Source: Limnanthes douglasii subsp. nivea | Lineage: Eukaryota; Streptophyta; Magnoliopsida; Brassicales; Limnanthaceae | Direction of reading: 5' to 3' | DNA length: 64,000 nt | Assembly (NCBI GenBank): GCA_036936605.1 | Contig: JAUPFV010000001.1 | Coordinates: forward strand, 247,688,925 to 247,752,924 | Shown: one piece after another, positions 44,627 through 55,878 of the stretch | How the letters are laid out: each line of letters starts with the position of its first letter | Position numbering within the stretch: position 1 is the first letter of the stretch | Made by a program: the position numbers and the translations under genes | Notes under the pieces: model-generated | Database searches by the model: none | Seen by the model: only the letters and a program-made list of their open reading frames with translations | What the model was told of the DNA's origin: nothing

Positions 44627-45290
44627 CAATTAAGACCGAGGTTGAGAAACAACTTGGTAAAAGCATTAAGACCGTTAGATCTGACCGTGGTGGTGAATAC
44701 TATGGTAGATATGACGGATCGGGTGAACAACGTCCAGGTTCCTTTGCACAGTACCTAGAGAAGTGTGGAATAGTTCCTCAATACACTATGCCTGGTTCAC
44801 CTCGCATGAACGGTGTATCTGAGAGACGGAACTGAACACTAAAAGATATGGTTAGAAGCATGATAAGTCACTCATCTCTACCATTATCTCTCTGGGGGAA
44901 GCCATCAAATGTGCCGCTTATATACTCAATCGAGTACCCACAAAGGCTACTGTTAGGACTCCATATGAGCTTTGGAACGGGGGTAAACCTAATTTAAAGC
45001 ATCTGCATGAGTGGGGTTGTCCAGCTGAGGCGAGGCCTTACAAACCTCAAGAAAAGAAACTGGACCCAAAAACAGTTAGTTGTTTCTTCATAGGTTATTC
45101 CGAACATTCTAGAGGGTTTAAGTTTTATGATTCTCTCACTGGTACAATATTTGAGACAAGAACGGCCAAGTTTCTAGAGGATGTTGAGTTTGGGGGGAAG
45201 AATAAGGAAACACATGTTGATTTTGAGGAAGAATCCATAAAGATTCATGAAGGTTTTAATAGGGATACTGAGATATTTGAAGATTGGGCG
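44605..45290 (+). pseudogene. Copia-6 integrase, N-terminally deleted
   Basis: Plus-strand reading starts inside the catalytic core: KFITIKTEVEKQLGKSIKTV, RSDRGGEYYGRYDG, then YTMPGSPRMNGVSERRN, an in-frame TGA, TLKDMVRSMISHSSLPLSLW, and the C-terminal region GCPAEARPYKP, VSCFFIGYSEHSRGFKFY. The zinc motif and first catalytic aspartate region are absent, as is all of protease. The deletion joins this to gag at about 44605-44620. Confidence 0.88.
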
Positions 45291-45293
45291 GTA

Positions 45294-46730
45294 ATGCCAA
45301 TCATTTCGATCCCATTAGAACAAGGTAATCCTCAGATTAACACTGATGCTCCACTTGAGGGTTCTAACCAGGATACAGAGATTCAGGTAGAACAAGAGGA
45401 ACCTCAAGATAATCTTCCACAAGGGAATCAAAATGACATCGTTCATAATGATCAAACTCTACCTCCTCAAGAAGTGCAACAGGAGGAAATAGTGCCATTA
45501 AGAAGGTCCACTAGAGAAAGGAAGAGTACTATAGGTCCAGAATTTATAGTATATCTTCAGGAGCATGATGAGTTATGTGCTGGAACTGTAGATGATCCCT
45601 CATCCTACAAACAGGCCATGGCAAGCTCTGAATCTCAAAAGTGGATTGACGCTATGAAAGAAGAGTATAAATCAATGCAGGATAATGCGGTATGGGATCT
45701 TGTCCCATTACCTGAAGGGAAAAAGGCAATTGGTTGTAAATGGGTTTACAAAACCAAACACGATTCCCTGGGTAATGTGGAAAGACATAAAGCACGTCTT
45801 GTAGCGAAAGGTTATACTCAGCGTGAAGGGATTGATTTTAAAGAAACTTTCGCTCCAGTATCGACGAAGGATTCCTTTAGAACAATCATGGCATTAGTTG
45901 CATAGTTTGACCTTGAGCTTCATCAGATGGATGTTAAGACCGCTTTTCTCAATGGTAATATTGAGGAAACGATCTACATGATGCAACCAGAAAACTTTAT
46001 AGAAAGTAACTCAAAAGATCTGGTTTGCAGACTTAAGAAATCCATTTATGGGCTTAAACAAGCTTCTTGTCAATGGTATCACAAATTCCTTGAGGTGATA
46101 GTCGGTTATGACTTTGAGATCAACTCGGTTGAGGATTGTGTTTATCACAATTTCAGTGGGAGTAATTTCATATTTCTTATATTATATGTGGATGACATAT
46201 TGCTTGCCTCGAACAATAAGGAATTGTTACACACTACAAAAAGATTTCTATCAGACAAGTTTGATATGAAGGATCTTGGTGATGCCAGTTTTGTGTTAGG
46301 AATCCAGATACATCGAGATCGTTCTCGTGGTATTCTTGGATTATCACAAAAAGCATACATTAAAAGTGTGTTACAACGTTACGGATTGGCAGATTGCAAA
46401 CCCCTAAGTACCCCTATAGCAAAGGGTGACAGACTTAGTCTGAGTCAATGTCCTAAGACAAAACTGGAGATTGAGGAAATGAAAACGGTCCCTTATGCTT
46501 CTGCAGTTGGGAGTTTAATGTATGCTCAAGTTTGTACTAGGCTGGACATTGTCTTTGCTGTAAACATGTTAGGGAGATATGTTAGTAACCCAGGAATGGA
46601 TTACTGGAAAGCAGTTAAAAGAGTACTCCAATATCTGCAAGGAACAAAGGGGCACATGTTGACATATAGGAAGTCGGATAAACTGGAGATCATCGGGTAT
46701 TCCGACTCAGATTTTGGTGGATGCGCAGAC
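45294..46730 (+). pseudogene. Copia-6 reverse transcriptase
   Basis: Two in-phase frames (45294-45905 and 45927-46796) are separated only by a TAG at 45903-45905. Motifs: IGCKWVYKTKHDSLGNVERH, ETFAPVSTKDSFRTIMAL, MDVKTAFLNGNIEETIYMMQ, SIYGLKQASCQWYHKF, LYVDDILLASNN with the catalytic aspartates, and AVGSLMYAQVCTRLDIVFAV. The stretch before 45600 is the acidic linker after integrase. Apart from the one stop the RT is complete and close to family consensus. Confidence 0.92.
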
Positions 46731-47170
46731 ACATTAAAAGTATGTCAGGCAACATATTCTTATTGGCTGGAGGTGCAATATCCTGGAAAAGTGTAAAGCA
46801 AACACTTATTGCATCGTCCACCATGGAAGCAGAATTTGTTGCATGCTTTAAGGCATCAAACCAGGCACTATGGCTGCGGAATTTTGTTACTGGATTACGC
46901 ATTGTATAAGGGATAGAAATCCCTATGAGGTTATATTGCGATAACAATTCCGCAGTGCAGTACTCTGACATCAACAGGAGCGCATCTAAATCCAAACACA
47001 TAGACATAAAGTTTCTGTCTGTTAAAGAAAGAGTACAGATGGGTCAGATAAGTATAGAGCACATCAGTACAAACTCCATGATAGCAGATCCTCTAACAAA
47101 GGCGGTTTTGCCTAAGGTTTTCCAGGGACACACCATCAGTATGGGTGTAGTTGATTTAGAGGATTTTTAG
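46721..47170 (+). pseudogene. Copia-6 RNase H
   Basis: After a frameshift near 46730 the RNase H continues: SDSDFGGC just before it, then [36 protein letters not shown], a TAA at 46907, RLYCDNNSAVQYS, KSKHIDIKFLSVKERVQMGQ, ISIEHISTNSMIADPLTKAV. It ends at 47170 (VVDLEDF), and 385 bases of non-coding follow before the polypurine tract. Confidence 0.9.
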
Positions 47171-47554
47171 TTTCAGTGGGAGAGTTTGTAATAGGATCTG
47201 ATGTTGTATTTTGCAGTATTGTGCACATTAAAGTTTATTGCAATATATATGCTTGGAAATATTTATTGATATCTGTACTGTATTGGATCTCCAAAAGTAG
47301 GAACCATTTAAGAGTAGATATGTACGATTACAAGCCATATTACTCTTAGACCACCCTCCATAATTGGCCCAAGTAATTGATTGATTATGGTAATGTGATT
47401 ACTGTTGCATCCTATTGTTCACATTACGAGAAAGAGGTCTTTAGTCCTTTATTATTATCAATCATGTACGGGGTTGTACCGTTTGCCCATTGACAATGAA
47501 TATAGGGATCCCATTAAAGTTGAATATGTATTCTTGAGTAGCATATGACGGTCC

Positions 47555-47565
47555 AAGTGGGAGAT
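47555..47565 (+). other. Copia-6 polypurine tract
   Basis: AAGTGGGAGAT directly precedes TGTTGG of the 3' LTR and would prime plus-strand DNA synthesis. Confidence 0.88.
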
Positions 47566-48241
47566 TGTTGGAATATATTTATTTAATATATTTATAGACT
47601 AATAATAATTTGGACCGATATGCTAAATAAACATATTCAGTTATTGTCTTAAGGAAGTCCAAATTAAAAGTAGTCGAGTTAATTATTTAATTAACTAAAT
47701 TGGACTTATGGGTAAAAAGGCGTTATGGGCTCAAGTGTGGTAACCGGGTTGAATTTGGGCACTGTGATGAAGAGGGCCCAAATCTCAACACTTAAGCCTG
47801 AATTAATAAATCAGGGATATAAATTGAATTATCAATTTATTGGGTTATGGTCCCGGACACAAGGAAGTAACATAGGATGGGCTTTACAATGTTGGGCTTC
47901 ACATTGTAAAATCTATAAATAAGGGGCTAGGTTTAGGTATTTCATCACTCTAAACCCTAATCAGAAATACGGCCGCTTCCTTAGTGTCTGGAAACCTTTT
48001 CCTTCTTCTCTAACCTGATTCTACAGGTCTCTTAGTTTCATAAACGGAATCGCCAGAGAACGTGGAATCGCTAAAGAACGCAAAAGAACGCTAGAGAATA
48101 CTAGATGGATAGCAGCAGGCAAACCCGTAAGTATTCTTAATTTTTGTTTCTTCTATAGATGAATCTAACAAAAAGGGTTTTATTATTATTTTCCGCGATT
48201 TGTTATATATTATCTGATGCGATTTCGGATTATATATAACA
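47566..48241 (+). mobile_element. Copia-6 3' LTR (676 bp)
   Basis: Constant 5724-base offset from the 5' LTR with no indel seen and no substitution noticed on reading. Followed by the TSD copy GCTTG. Confidence 0.95.
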
Positions 48242-48295
48242 GCTTGAAGCTCTACAAGCCGCTTGAAGCTCTACAATGAATGTTTTGTTGCTAGT
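48242..48295 (+). pseudogene. CPP segment 2: middle of first CXC
   Basis: After the Copia-6 TSD the host reads CGCTTGAAGCTCTACAATG and on, giving LKLYNECFVAS, the centre of CXC1. A 19-bp tandem duplication (GCTTGAAGCTCTACAAGCC) precedes it. The frame ends at the next insertion near 48296 and resumes at 54500 with GIILCVSPCSCQE, with no residue obviously missing. Confidence 0.8.
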
Positions 48296-48967
48296 ATGGA
48301 TGATAATTTTTTCCGAACTCGTGGGTACCCGACCCAAACCGATCTGATAGAATGAGTTATGTGTTTTAAAAATTTCCAACAGATGGGTTATGGGTTTGAA
48401 AACTTACTACCCGTTGGGTTTGAAAAACGTAATAGTAAAGAGATTTCTCATAGAAAAACCATAACCCGATCCACATGACATCAGTTAGTTATTCTAGTAT
48501 CGAAAAATTAATACACGGTATATAATTATTTTATGAATTCTAAAATTATATTGTAATTTAATTCAATTTTGTATATACTTTATATATATACTATTTTGTT
48601 TTTATGGTTTTATCATTATTTATAATTTATTATATTTTAAATTATTTTAAATTAACTCATACTTAAGAAATATAAAAAAAAATCGAATAAATTTTAAAAA
48701 GTTACATTTTTTATAATAAATTTATATATTTAAAAAGTAAATATAAATTGTCAAAAATTAAAATAAATATAATTTGTAAGTAATAAATATGTTTGGGAGG
48801 AAAGCCTTCTTCTCTCTCAAGAAAGCTTAAAGAAATGCTTTGATGTTTCTTGTTTCCAAAGAAACTATTCACTAATTTGATTAGGCAAGTGGTGGTTTTC
48901 GCAGTAATCTTCAAAGCTGGTGCTGCAATAACGTAGGTAGGCACTGTATGTTGAGTGGATTTCAATC

Positions 48968-50245
48968 ATGGCTAATGATGTAGATTTCCCACTTCTAAAT
49001 GGTAAAGCTGATTTGTCTACTAACAATAAAGATGGTGACTCCAAAAGATCATATTTGGATGTAGTTATAAAGAAAGATAGGTTCGCGGAATTCAGCCCTG
49101 AATGCGTGTTGAAGTTTGATGTCCTCAATATCATCAAGTTTGATGTAAAGGTTAAGTCTGATCTATGTGCAAAATCAAGAACAACTCTTGTTGTAAAGTT
49201 CAAGGAAGGGATTCCGAAAAAACAGGTGTTTCAAGAATTTCTTGACTCATTTAAATTTAAAGGTGCATTTACGTACACAACAGTGGATTCTAGACAAATT
49301 CTGGTTGAATTTGCGGTGTTAGAAGACGCGGGCAGATTGTGGATCAGGCGTTTTTGGAAGGTCGATGGTAGAATGTGTAGGGTGGTCAAGTGGTGCCCTC
49401 AAAGTTCAAGAAACTTTGAATGTCCAGAAGCATTATTGTGGGTTAGGTTTGAAAAAGTACCAGAATACATGTATAACAGCTCTGTTATACATGCGCTGGC
49501 TTCATCTTTGGGGCTAGTACATCATGTTGTTATCCCTGAAATCAATAGAGCGAGTTGGAATGCTTGCTTCGCTTTGGTCGAGATAGATGTATCAAGAATA
49601 CTAAAAAGAAAGGTAAAAGCTGTGTTTGGGGAAGATGCAGTCTATATTGCTGTTAGCTATAAAAACCCTCCTGGGTACTGTAAATCTTGCAATCACATAG
49701 GCCATGAGGTGGATAATTGTAATAAGACAAAGTCTAAGGATGAAAAGAAGGCAACTGATAGTAATGATATTACTGAAAGGAAGCATAGTAGTCAAGAAAA
49801 CATTCAAGTTTCTGAAAACTGTACAAATACAACTAAGTCTACAAAGATTCTTCCTTTTACTCATGTGTATAGGAGGAAGTTAAAATCGATTGTTACAAAG
49901 AAGGACATGCCTAATTCTAGTGTGTCTTGTCCAGCTACGTGTGTGGGGAGTCCTATGAAGAACAATTATACTAAGAATGACACTGATATTATCAGTGCTC
50001 TTCAAAACTTGGAGGAAGAAGAGAACTGCGGTGACAACTTACAGGCTTCTCCTCGAGCTGGAATGGCTGGCAGCTACAATGCTTCTCCAAGATTAAGCAC
50101 AAATGAACCTGAAAATGAATTTGAGACAGTTATTTCAAGAAGAGTTAAATCTGCTAACAGGATTGTTAATGCAAGAAGACTGTCAATTAACTCTCTAAAC
50201 AAGAGAGAAAAAGGTCAAAATCATTCATTATCTGATAATGATTAA
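48968..50245 (+). CDS. LINE-1 ORF1 protein (DUF4283 domain and CCHC knuckle)
   Basis: 425 residues and intact. Residues about 65-205 form the DUF4283-type domain usual in plant LINE ORF1 proteins (TTLVVKFKEGIPKKQVFQEF, then LLWVRFEKVPEYMYN). A CCHC zinc knuckle follows at residues 238-251 (CKSCNHIGHEVDNC, spacing C-x2-C-x4-H-x4-C). The C-terminal 170 residues are Ser/Lys/Asn-rich and probably disordered. The protein would bind element RNA. Start ATG lies 173 bp after the element's 5' end. The stop overlaps the ORF2 start by 8 bases. Confidence 0.9.
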   Translation: MANDVDFPLLNGKADLSTNNKDGDSKRSYLDVVIKKDRFAEFSPECVLKFDVLNIIKFDVKVKSDLCAKSRTTLVVKFKEGIPKKQVFQEFLDSFKFKGAFTYTTVDSRQILVEFAVLEDAGRLWIRRFWKVDGRMCRVVKWCPQSSRNFECPEALLWVRFEKVPEYMYNSSVIHALASSLGLVHHVVIPEINRASWNACFALVEIDVSRILKRKVKAVFGEDAVYIAVSYKNPPGYCKSCNHIGHEVDNCNKTKSKDEKKATDSNDITERKHSSQENIQVSENCTNTTKSTKILPFTHVYRRKLKSIVTKKDMPNSSVSCPATCVGSPMKNNYTKNDTDIISALQNLEEEENCGDNLQASPRAGMAGSYNASPRLSTNEPENEFETVISRRVKSANRIVNARRLSINSLNKREKGQNHSLSDND

Positions 50246-50864
50246 ATTTTTAAGCTGGAATGCAAGAGGAGTTCACAACAACCCTACAATTGCTAGGCTA
50301 AAGTACATCATCAATAGTGAGAAGATTAAATTGCTTGCAATACAAGAACCTATGGCCAGGTCTGACAAGGTGGAATTGGTGGCTAGAAGACTTGGGTTTG
50401 AGAACTACATGGTTAACTCTTCTAATAAAGTCTGGTTGTTTTGGCCAAATGATATTAGTATAGTTTTGGCTATGGACCAAGAACAGTTTATGCATGTTCA
50501 AATAAATTTTGGTAGTTTTACTTGTTTTTTAACTTCTGTGTACGCTAAAAATTTAAGATTGCAGAGACAAGAGCTTTGGAGACAGCTGAGATCAATTACC
50601 TGTGAAAGCCCTTGGATATTGGCAGGGGATTTCAACACTTCAAGGTGTCCTGATGACCAACTACACTGTGTAAACTATGACAGTGCTAGTGTGGAGGATT
50701 TCAATCAGTTCATCAATGATTGCAATTTAGAGGATCCTGGCTTCATTGGATCTCGCTATACCTGGAGCAATAATAACAACTGGAAGAGGTTAGACTGGGT
50801 ATTAGTCAATCAGAATATGCTTAATAATTTAAGCATACAGGTTTGTCACATGGAATTGTTTTAG
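50238..50864 (+). pseudogene. LINE-1 ORF2, endonuclease part (C-terminally deleted)
   Basis: 208 codons from ATG at 50238. It has APE-type endonuclease motifs: FLSWNARG, LLAIQEP with the catalytic glutamate, ILAGDFNTSRC and NNNWKRLDWVLVNQ. The final SDHSPL motif, present in LINE-2, is missing because sequence is deleted at about 50840 and the frame shifts to a stop at 50864. The enzyme would nick target DNA to start reverse transcription. This copy lacks a catalytic histidine block. Confidence 0.9.
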
Positions 50865-53458
50865 TGCCTAAAATAGCTAATCCTACTACATGGAATAACT
50901 ATAGGCCATTAAGCATGTGCACAATATTGAACAGATTAATTTCTGCTCTTATAAACAGAAGAATATCATGTTTACTTCCTAGAATCATCTCTAGAGGTCA
51001 AAGTGCCTTCGTGAAAGAAAGGCTAATACATGACAATATATTAATCATTAAAGAGATGTTGCATCATATAAGAAGAAAGCCTTCAAAAGGCAACATTATT
51101 ATTCAACTTGACATGACAAAGGCGTTTGACAGAATGTCACACGCCTTTATCATTAATGTTCTAAAGTGTTTTGGTTTTTCTGAGCATATGACTACTTTAA
51201 TTTACAGTATGATTTCTAAAGTAATGGTATCTGTTCTTATAAATGGGTCTAGTGAAGGATATTTTCCTCAAAACTCTGGTTTGAGACAAGGAGATCCTTT
51301 ATCTCCTTGTCTTTTCATTTTGGCAGAGGAAGCATTGCTAAGAGGATTAGAAAATTTATACATTGCTAATCCTAACATGCAGTTCTACATAAAGTCAGGG
51401 TTTGTTTTACCTTGTATTGCTTTTGCAGATGACATTGTGGTATTTACCAACAGCACTCCTTCAGCAATTAAAGAACTAAGTAACCTGCTCAATAAATACC
51501 AAGTGGAGTCTGGTCAGATGATCAATGTTGATAAGACAAAAGTAATTACATCTTCAAGGTGTACTAGTGCAATGGCTGCTAGTATAAATGCAACTATGGG
51601 ATTCAGAACAGAGTCTGCTCCATTCAATTATCTAGGGACTACAATTGCAGCAAATAATAAGGGAGTTCATTTCACTTCACTCTTAGCTAAACTTTATAAT
51701 AAAATAAATGAGTGGGACTTGAAGAATCTGTCTTATAGTGGCAGGCTGTCACTTATAAGACATGTTCTTCACCCAATCATATATTTCAGAATGCAAAATA
51801 GCATAATACCAAAGAATGTTCTAAATAAAATTGCTCTCTGTTTTAATAAGTTTTTATGGAGGGCTAAAGTGAATGAGCCTGCCATTCATTGGTCTGAGTG
51901 GGGTGGTCTCTGTAAGCCATTTGTGGAGGGTGGACTAAACATTAAAACCCTACCAGACATTCAACTTGCATTTGCTTACAAGTTATGGTTTTATTTCAGA
52001 AGAGGAAAGTCACTTTGGACTGACCTATTACATAAGACTTATTGTGTAGACAGGCACCCTCTTAGTGCTAAATGTAGTATTGGGGATTCTACTGTTTGGA
52101 AGGGTTTATGTTCAATAAGGGATAAGGCAGACCAATACATTCACTGGAATGTGGGTTGTGGTAATGTAGATTTTTGGAGGGACTCTTGGCACAGGATGAC
52201 ACCTATAGTTACTAATCATCATAATTCTTGGTATTTACCAGCAAAGTTAAATACGTTTTGGAAAAATGGTTCATGGGATTTAAATTCAATAGCCTTCCTT
52301 TCTGATGACAGAAAACAACACATTCAATGTGTTAAAGTCTGTCATGAAAAGGAAGATCTTATTGAATGGAGTCTCACAAATAACAAAAAGTTTTGCACTA
52401 AAAAAACATGGGAAATGATCAGAATTAAAAATAATTTTTCTTTCTTTTACAAAAAAACATGGCATAGCTTTATTCCATCTAAGATATCATTTCTTTGCTG
52501 GAGACTACTTAAGAATTATATGCCTACTGATGACATCCTTGCCAAGAGACATTTCACTATGGTATCTAAATGCCAGTTTTGTTCCTCTTGTGAGGACCTA
52601 AATCATCTATTCATAAACTGTTCTTTTTCATGGCAATTATGGAATTACTACGGACTCATGTTTAGAATTCCAGTTAGGAGATTCATGACAGTCAGACACA
52701 TGCTATTCATTTGGTTTAAATCAAGTTGCAATAAGTTCCATATTACCCAAATTGTTCCACAATTGATTATTTGGACAATTTGGGTAAACAGGAACCACTG
52801 CAAATTCGATAAACCATATGATAACTTAAGCAGAGCTATAAACAGAGTGAATATGTTGATAATGGGAATTGATTTCAAACTGAAACCTAAACACTGGACT
52901 AATGTGGTGGATGCAGGTGCAATGCTAGGGGTTCTATCTATAAGCTCTAAGAAAGTCACTTACCGGTCTTGGAGGGCACCAGCACCAGGAAGATTCAAGG
53001 TCAACACAGATGGAGCGTGTAGCTCCACCGGTGAGGCTTCAGGAGGATTCATCGTGCGCGATCACTTGGGGAACTGTATCATATGGGCTAGCTATTTGTT
53101 TGGAAAATTAAGTCCCCTGCAAGCAGAAAGAAGAGCAATCGTTAATGCGCTCTTGGAATGTAACAGACGAGATTGGAGATATACTGACCTGGAATCGGAC
53201 TGTTTGGCCTTGATATGTTGCATAAATTCTGCTGAATCGTCTCACGTTGCCGGTATCGACATTTGCAAGTCGTTGATTGGTCCTAACATGAAAGTCGGCC
53301 ACATTTCCAGATCGGAAAATGTGGCGGCTGACTGGGTTTCTAGATATGCTTTGGTGGAAAATAGAAATCAGGTTGGGGATGGAAGTGATATGCCTAATCA
53401 GCTTCGAGCTATTGTTGTTCTCGATAGCATTGGAGTCGGTTACCTAGATCCTGGCTAG
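50843..53458 (+). pseudogene. LINE-1 ORF2, RT to RNase H part
   Basis: Open for 871 codons but in a different frame from the endonuclease. RT motifs: IVLVPKIANPTTWNNYRPLS, IIIQLDMTKAFDRMS (motif A, residue D90), NSGLRQGDPLSPCLF (motif B, about 145-158), FADD (194-197). Then a zf-RVT zinc region (CQFCSSCEDLNHLFINC) and a C-terminal RNase H-like domain (FKVNTDGACSSTGEASGGF, ESDCLALI). The catalytic core is intact. The missing part is the linker before RT, about 850 bases judged by LINE-2. Confidence 0.92.
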
Positions 53459-53670
53459 GGTTAGATCGATTTGGGGGCAGAGAGACTGAAAGAGAGAAGA
53501 AAGGGGAAAGTTTTGTGTGATTAGGGTTTCTGGCTCTATAAGTCAGCCTTGTGATTGGGCCAGTTTTGTTTACTATAAGCCCAATCTCCTGGGCCTTTAT
53601 TTCGGACTAATGTTTTCTTTTGTACATTCTTTTTGATAATAATATAAGGTTATTTTGCTTAAAAAAAAAA
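53459..53670 (+). other. LINE-1 3' UTR and A-tail
   Basis: A short untranslated region with TTTTGATAATAATATAAGG just before a 12-A run that is partly shared with the TSD. Confidence 0.85.
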
Positions 53671-53803
53671 AAGTAATAAATATGTTTTATAATATGTTAC
53701 TAGATTTTTAGTTTGTTATTAAACTTGGCAGTGCATATTAGGTATAGTATTATTATTATTATTATTATTTTAATATATTATTTTCTATTTTTATAAAGGA
53801 AAA

Positions 53804-54261
53804 TTACCTTTTAAGTATTCACTCAACTATTATATGGTCATCTAGTATCCGTTTTATTACCTCTTAATATTCATCTCAACTATTAAACTCCCACTTAATA
53901 CCTAACTTATTTTAATACCCTACCATCGCTTTTGTTTTTGTAAGATGAACACAACTAGATCTATTAATGATTTTTTTTTATAAATAAAATTTCACCAGTA
54001 ACAACTCTCAGGAAATAGAGAGAGTTGCAAACAACTCTCAGGAAATCGAGAAAGTTGCAAACAACTCTCAGGTAAGTTTTTCAAACAACTCTCAGGTTAG
54101 TTTTTCAAACAACTCTTAGGTTAGTACTGGTGAAGGTACCGGCGGGTATATATAGTCGGGGGTATTTTTGTCCAAATTTTAGGTGGAGGTAACAAGTACC
54201 ACTATCTTAATTTTGGGTCATGGTGGGTAATTAGGTAGTTGAGTGGGTATTTACTGGTACT
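53804..54261. mobile_element. MITE-like element with imperfect inverted ends
   Basis: The left end TTACCTTTTAAGTATTCACT and the right end, inverted, GTACCAGTAAATACCCACTC share TACC...TA...CACTCAACTA over about 30 bp. No coding. The TSD is not clear and the superfamily is not assigned. Confidence 0.45.
54000..54125. repeat. Short tandem repeats on CAAACAACTCTCAGG
   Basis: Five copies of AACAACTCTCAGG (last one AACTCTTAGG). Two are spaced by 34 bp units with GAAATAGAGAGAGTTG, then 27-bp units with TTAGTTTTTC. The block is bounded by TTCACCAGTA and TACTGGTGAA, so its ends are inverted. Confidence 0.85.
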
Positions 54262-54499
54262 CCTCTCATTTATAAATTATTTATTAAGATGGTTAATTAT
54301 ATCAAAAAAAATTAATAGGTTAATAAATGATCAATAGGTACCCGTGTATGGGTATCTGAACCCGATAGGTTTGGGTGTAGAAAAAATATATGTTACCCGA
54401 ACATGTACCTGAACCCGACGAGTTAAAAAAAATAAAAATGGGATGGGTTTTGGGTTTAACAATACCCGCAACCATCTCAATCCATTGTCATCCGTGACT

Positions 54500-55220
54500 G
54501 GCATTATATTGTGTGTTTCACCTTGTTCATGTCAAGAGTTCCAAAACATACCTGAATATGAAACTCTTATTTTTGAAACAAGAGAGCATATTGAATCTCG
54601 CAGTCCATTTGCATTTGCTCCAAAAATTATAGTGGGGGCATCCCAGAATTTTGCATATATTAAGGAAGATGTAAATCATAAAACTCCAGCTTCAGCAAGG
54701 CACAAAAGACAATGCACTACAAAAATTCAATGTGTCTAAAAATGTATCATGAATGCTATCATGCTAATGTTGGATGCTCCAGTGGACGCCGGTATGAAAG
54801 TTGTAAAAATATTTATATGAATAAAGAAGAGCATGCTGGGATTGAAGAGATGGTGACCAGCAGAACTGTCACTGACATTTACCATAGAGATTTTGTATTT
54901 ATTGGAAATCAAACTGATCCATTTAATCTGAACCATTTAACACCAATTATGCCATCATTTCAAAGCACAGACCACATGAATGACGATGCCAAATCTCAAA
55001 TTATAGTTAGGAAAGACAGTCCATATGATGTTTAAGCTCCAAGTTTACCAAAGAATACACATAAATCATGACCCAATTACATTACTTCATAAATGACTTG
55101 ATATTTCTCATCTCATTTTTTTTGTAAACAGATACATACCATATCAATCCAACGACAAATCTTCAGCCGTTGGGATCCGCATCTTGGATTTCATCAGAAG
55201 CACAAAAGTTGACACATATT
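54500..55220 (+). pseudogene. CPP segment 3: end of CXC1, linker, CXC2 and following region
   Basis: It reads GIILCVSPCSCQEFQNIPEY, ETREHIESRSPFAFAPKIIV, KTPASARHKRQC, and after a one-base deletion near 54725 CLKMYHECYHANVGCSSGRR, YESCKNIYMNKEEH, then DPFNLNHLTPIMPSFQ. Several CXC cysteines are replaced (for example in GRRYES). A pyrimidine tract and AG near 55120-55135 may be an old 3' splice site. The segment ends at the hAT MITE. Confidence 0.9.
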
Positions 55221-55576
55221 TAGGGCTGATGGAATCGGATCGGAACCGAACCGGTAAGGATCGGACCCAAACCGAACTGATAAGAACCGGACCTAATTTT
55301 AACGGTTTGGTTCGCTGTTCCATTTTAAAAACCGATATCAATAAAGAACCGAACCGATAAACCGATTAGGAACCATCCATAAAAATCTTACTCGTTTTTT
55401 AAATTTTGAATCTCATAGTATGACGGTAAAGACCGGACCGAACCGATTCTTAACGGTTTCGGTTCGGTTCCAATTTAAAGAATCGAAATTTTGTCGGTTC
55501 GGTTTGGTCCGAACCGACTAGGTTAGTGGTCTGGTTTTGTCAAAACTGGGACCAAACCGGACGGATAACAATTCTA
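55221..55576. mobile_element. hAT MITE, older relative of 40591-41240 (356 bp)
   Basis: It begins TAGGGCTGATGG and ends, inverted, TAGAATTGTTATCCGTCCGG. The latter matches the terminus of the 650-bp MITE (TAGGGCTGTTATCGGTCCGG) at most positions. GGTTCGG and GGACCG units lie inside. The flanking 8-mers CACATATT and CATATACT differ by two C/T changes, fitting an aged TSD. Confidence 0.72.
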
Positions 55577-55584
55577 CATATACT

Positions 55585-55755
55585 TCATTTCTCCCGATCA
55601 ATCCTAAATCTGTTTGTCTATCATCGGATGGGTCCTTTCATTGACACATCTCACCTATCACTCAAATGACTCATTAGTTAAACAAAAGCAAACTTCAGGA
55701 AGAATCTGACTTAAGCAGTAATATTTTAAATTTATTAGAAGACGCGACACCTGGA
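55585..55755 (+). pseudogene. CPP segment 4: C-terminal region before LINE-2
   Basis: Weak coding ends in ILNLLEDATP at the LINE-2 junction. Together with segment 5 the reading is continuous if one copy of the TSD is removed, which supports both the host identity and the LINE boundary. Confidence 0.65.
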
Positions 55756-55878
55756 TTTCTTTGTACAAATTTGAATTTTCTATAAAAAATAGAAGTTGGT
55801 TACAGAATTTCAAGATTATCTCCAAGAAATGTTTCCTCGACTAGTGCTTGGCTCTTGTTCTACTTTCATCCATTGTCT

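Larger units (their letters stand above)
41842..48241 (+). mobile_element. Copia-6: young, internally deleted Ty1/Copia element (6400 bp)
   Basis: Two 676-bp LTRs (41842-42517 and 47566-48241) appear identical base for base. The 5-bp TSD GCTTG is exact (41837-41841, 48242-48246). The primer site TGGTATCAGAGCC is at 42520-42532 and the polypurine tract AAGTGGGAGAT at 47555-47565. The internal region has a hairpin-rich 1.3 kb leader, gag, and a pol missing the protease and the start of integrase, with stops and frameshifts. Identical LTRs mean recent insertion, yet the coding defects cannot all be younger than that, so it probably moved using proteins of another copy. It interrupts the first CXC domain of the CPP gene. 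Confidence 0.95.
48795..53670 (+). mobile_element. LINE-1: plant L1-type LINE with 17-bp TSD (4.9 kb)
   Basis: It starts GGGAGGAAAGCC, ends in an A-run (53661-53670), and is flanked by an exact 17-bp repeat AAGTAATAAATATGTTT (48778-48794 and 53671-53687). This is the hallmark of target-primed reverse transcription. A 173-bp 5' UTR, ORF1, ORF2 with endonuclease, RT, zf-RVT and RNase H, and a 3' UTR are in normal order. An internal deletion near 50840 removes the end of the endonuclease and the start of RT. A full-length 5' end with an exact TSD indicates a fairly recent insertion. Confidence 0.95.
48296..54499. mobile_element. hAT-like non-autonomous element, split by LINE-1
   Basis: Left part 48296-48777 and right part 53688-54499 lie between CPP codons that belong next to each other. 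The ends are imperfect inverted repeats (ATGGATGATAAT and, inverted, ACGGATGACAAT), followed inside by GGGTACCCGACCC- and GGGTTTGGG-type repeats on both sides, a style common in plant hAT MITEs. A clean 8-bp TSD could not be read. LINE-1 and a second MITE lie within it. Confidence 0.55.
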
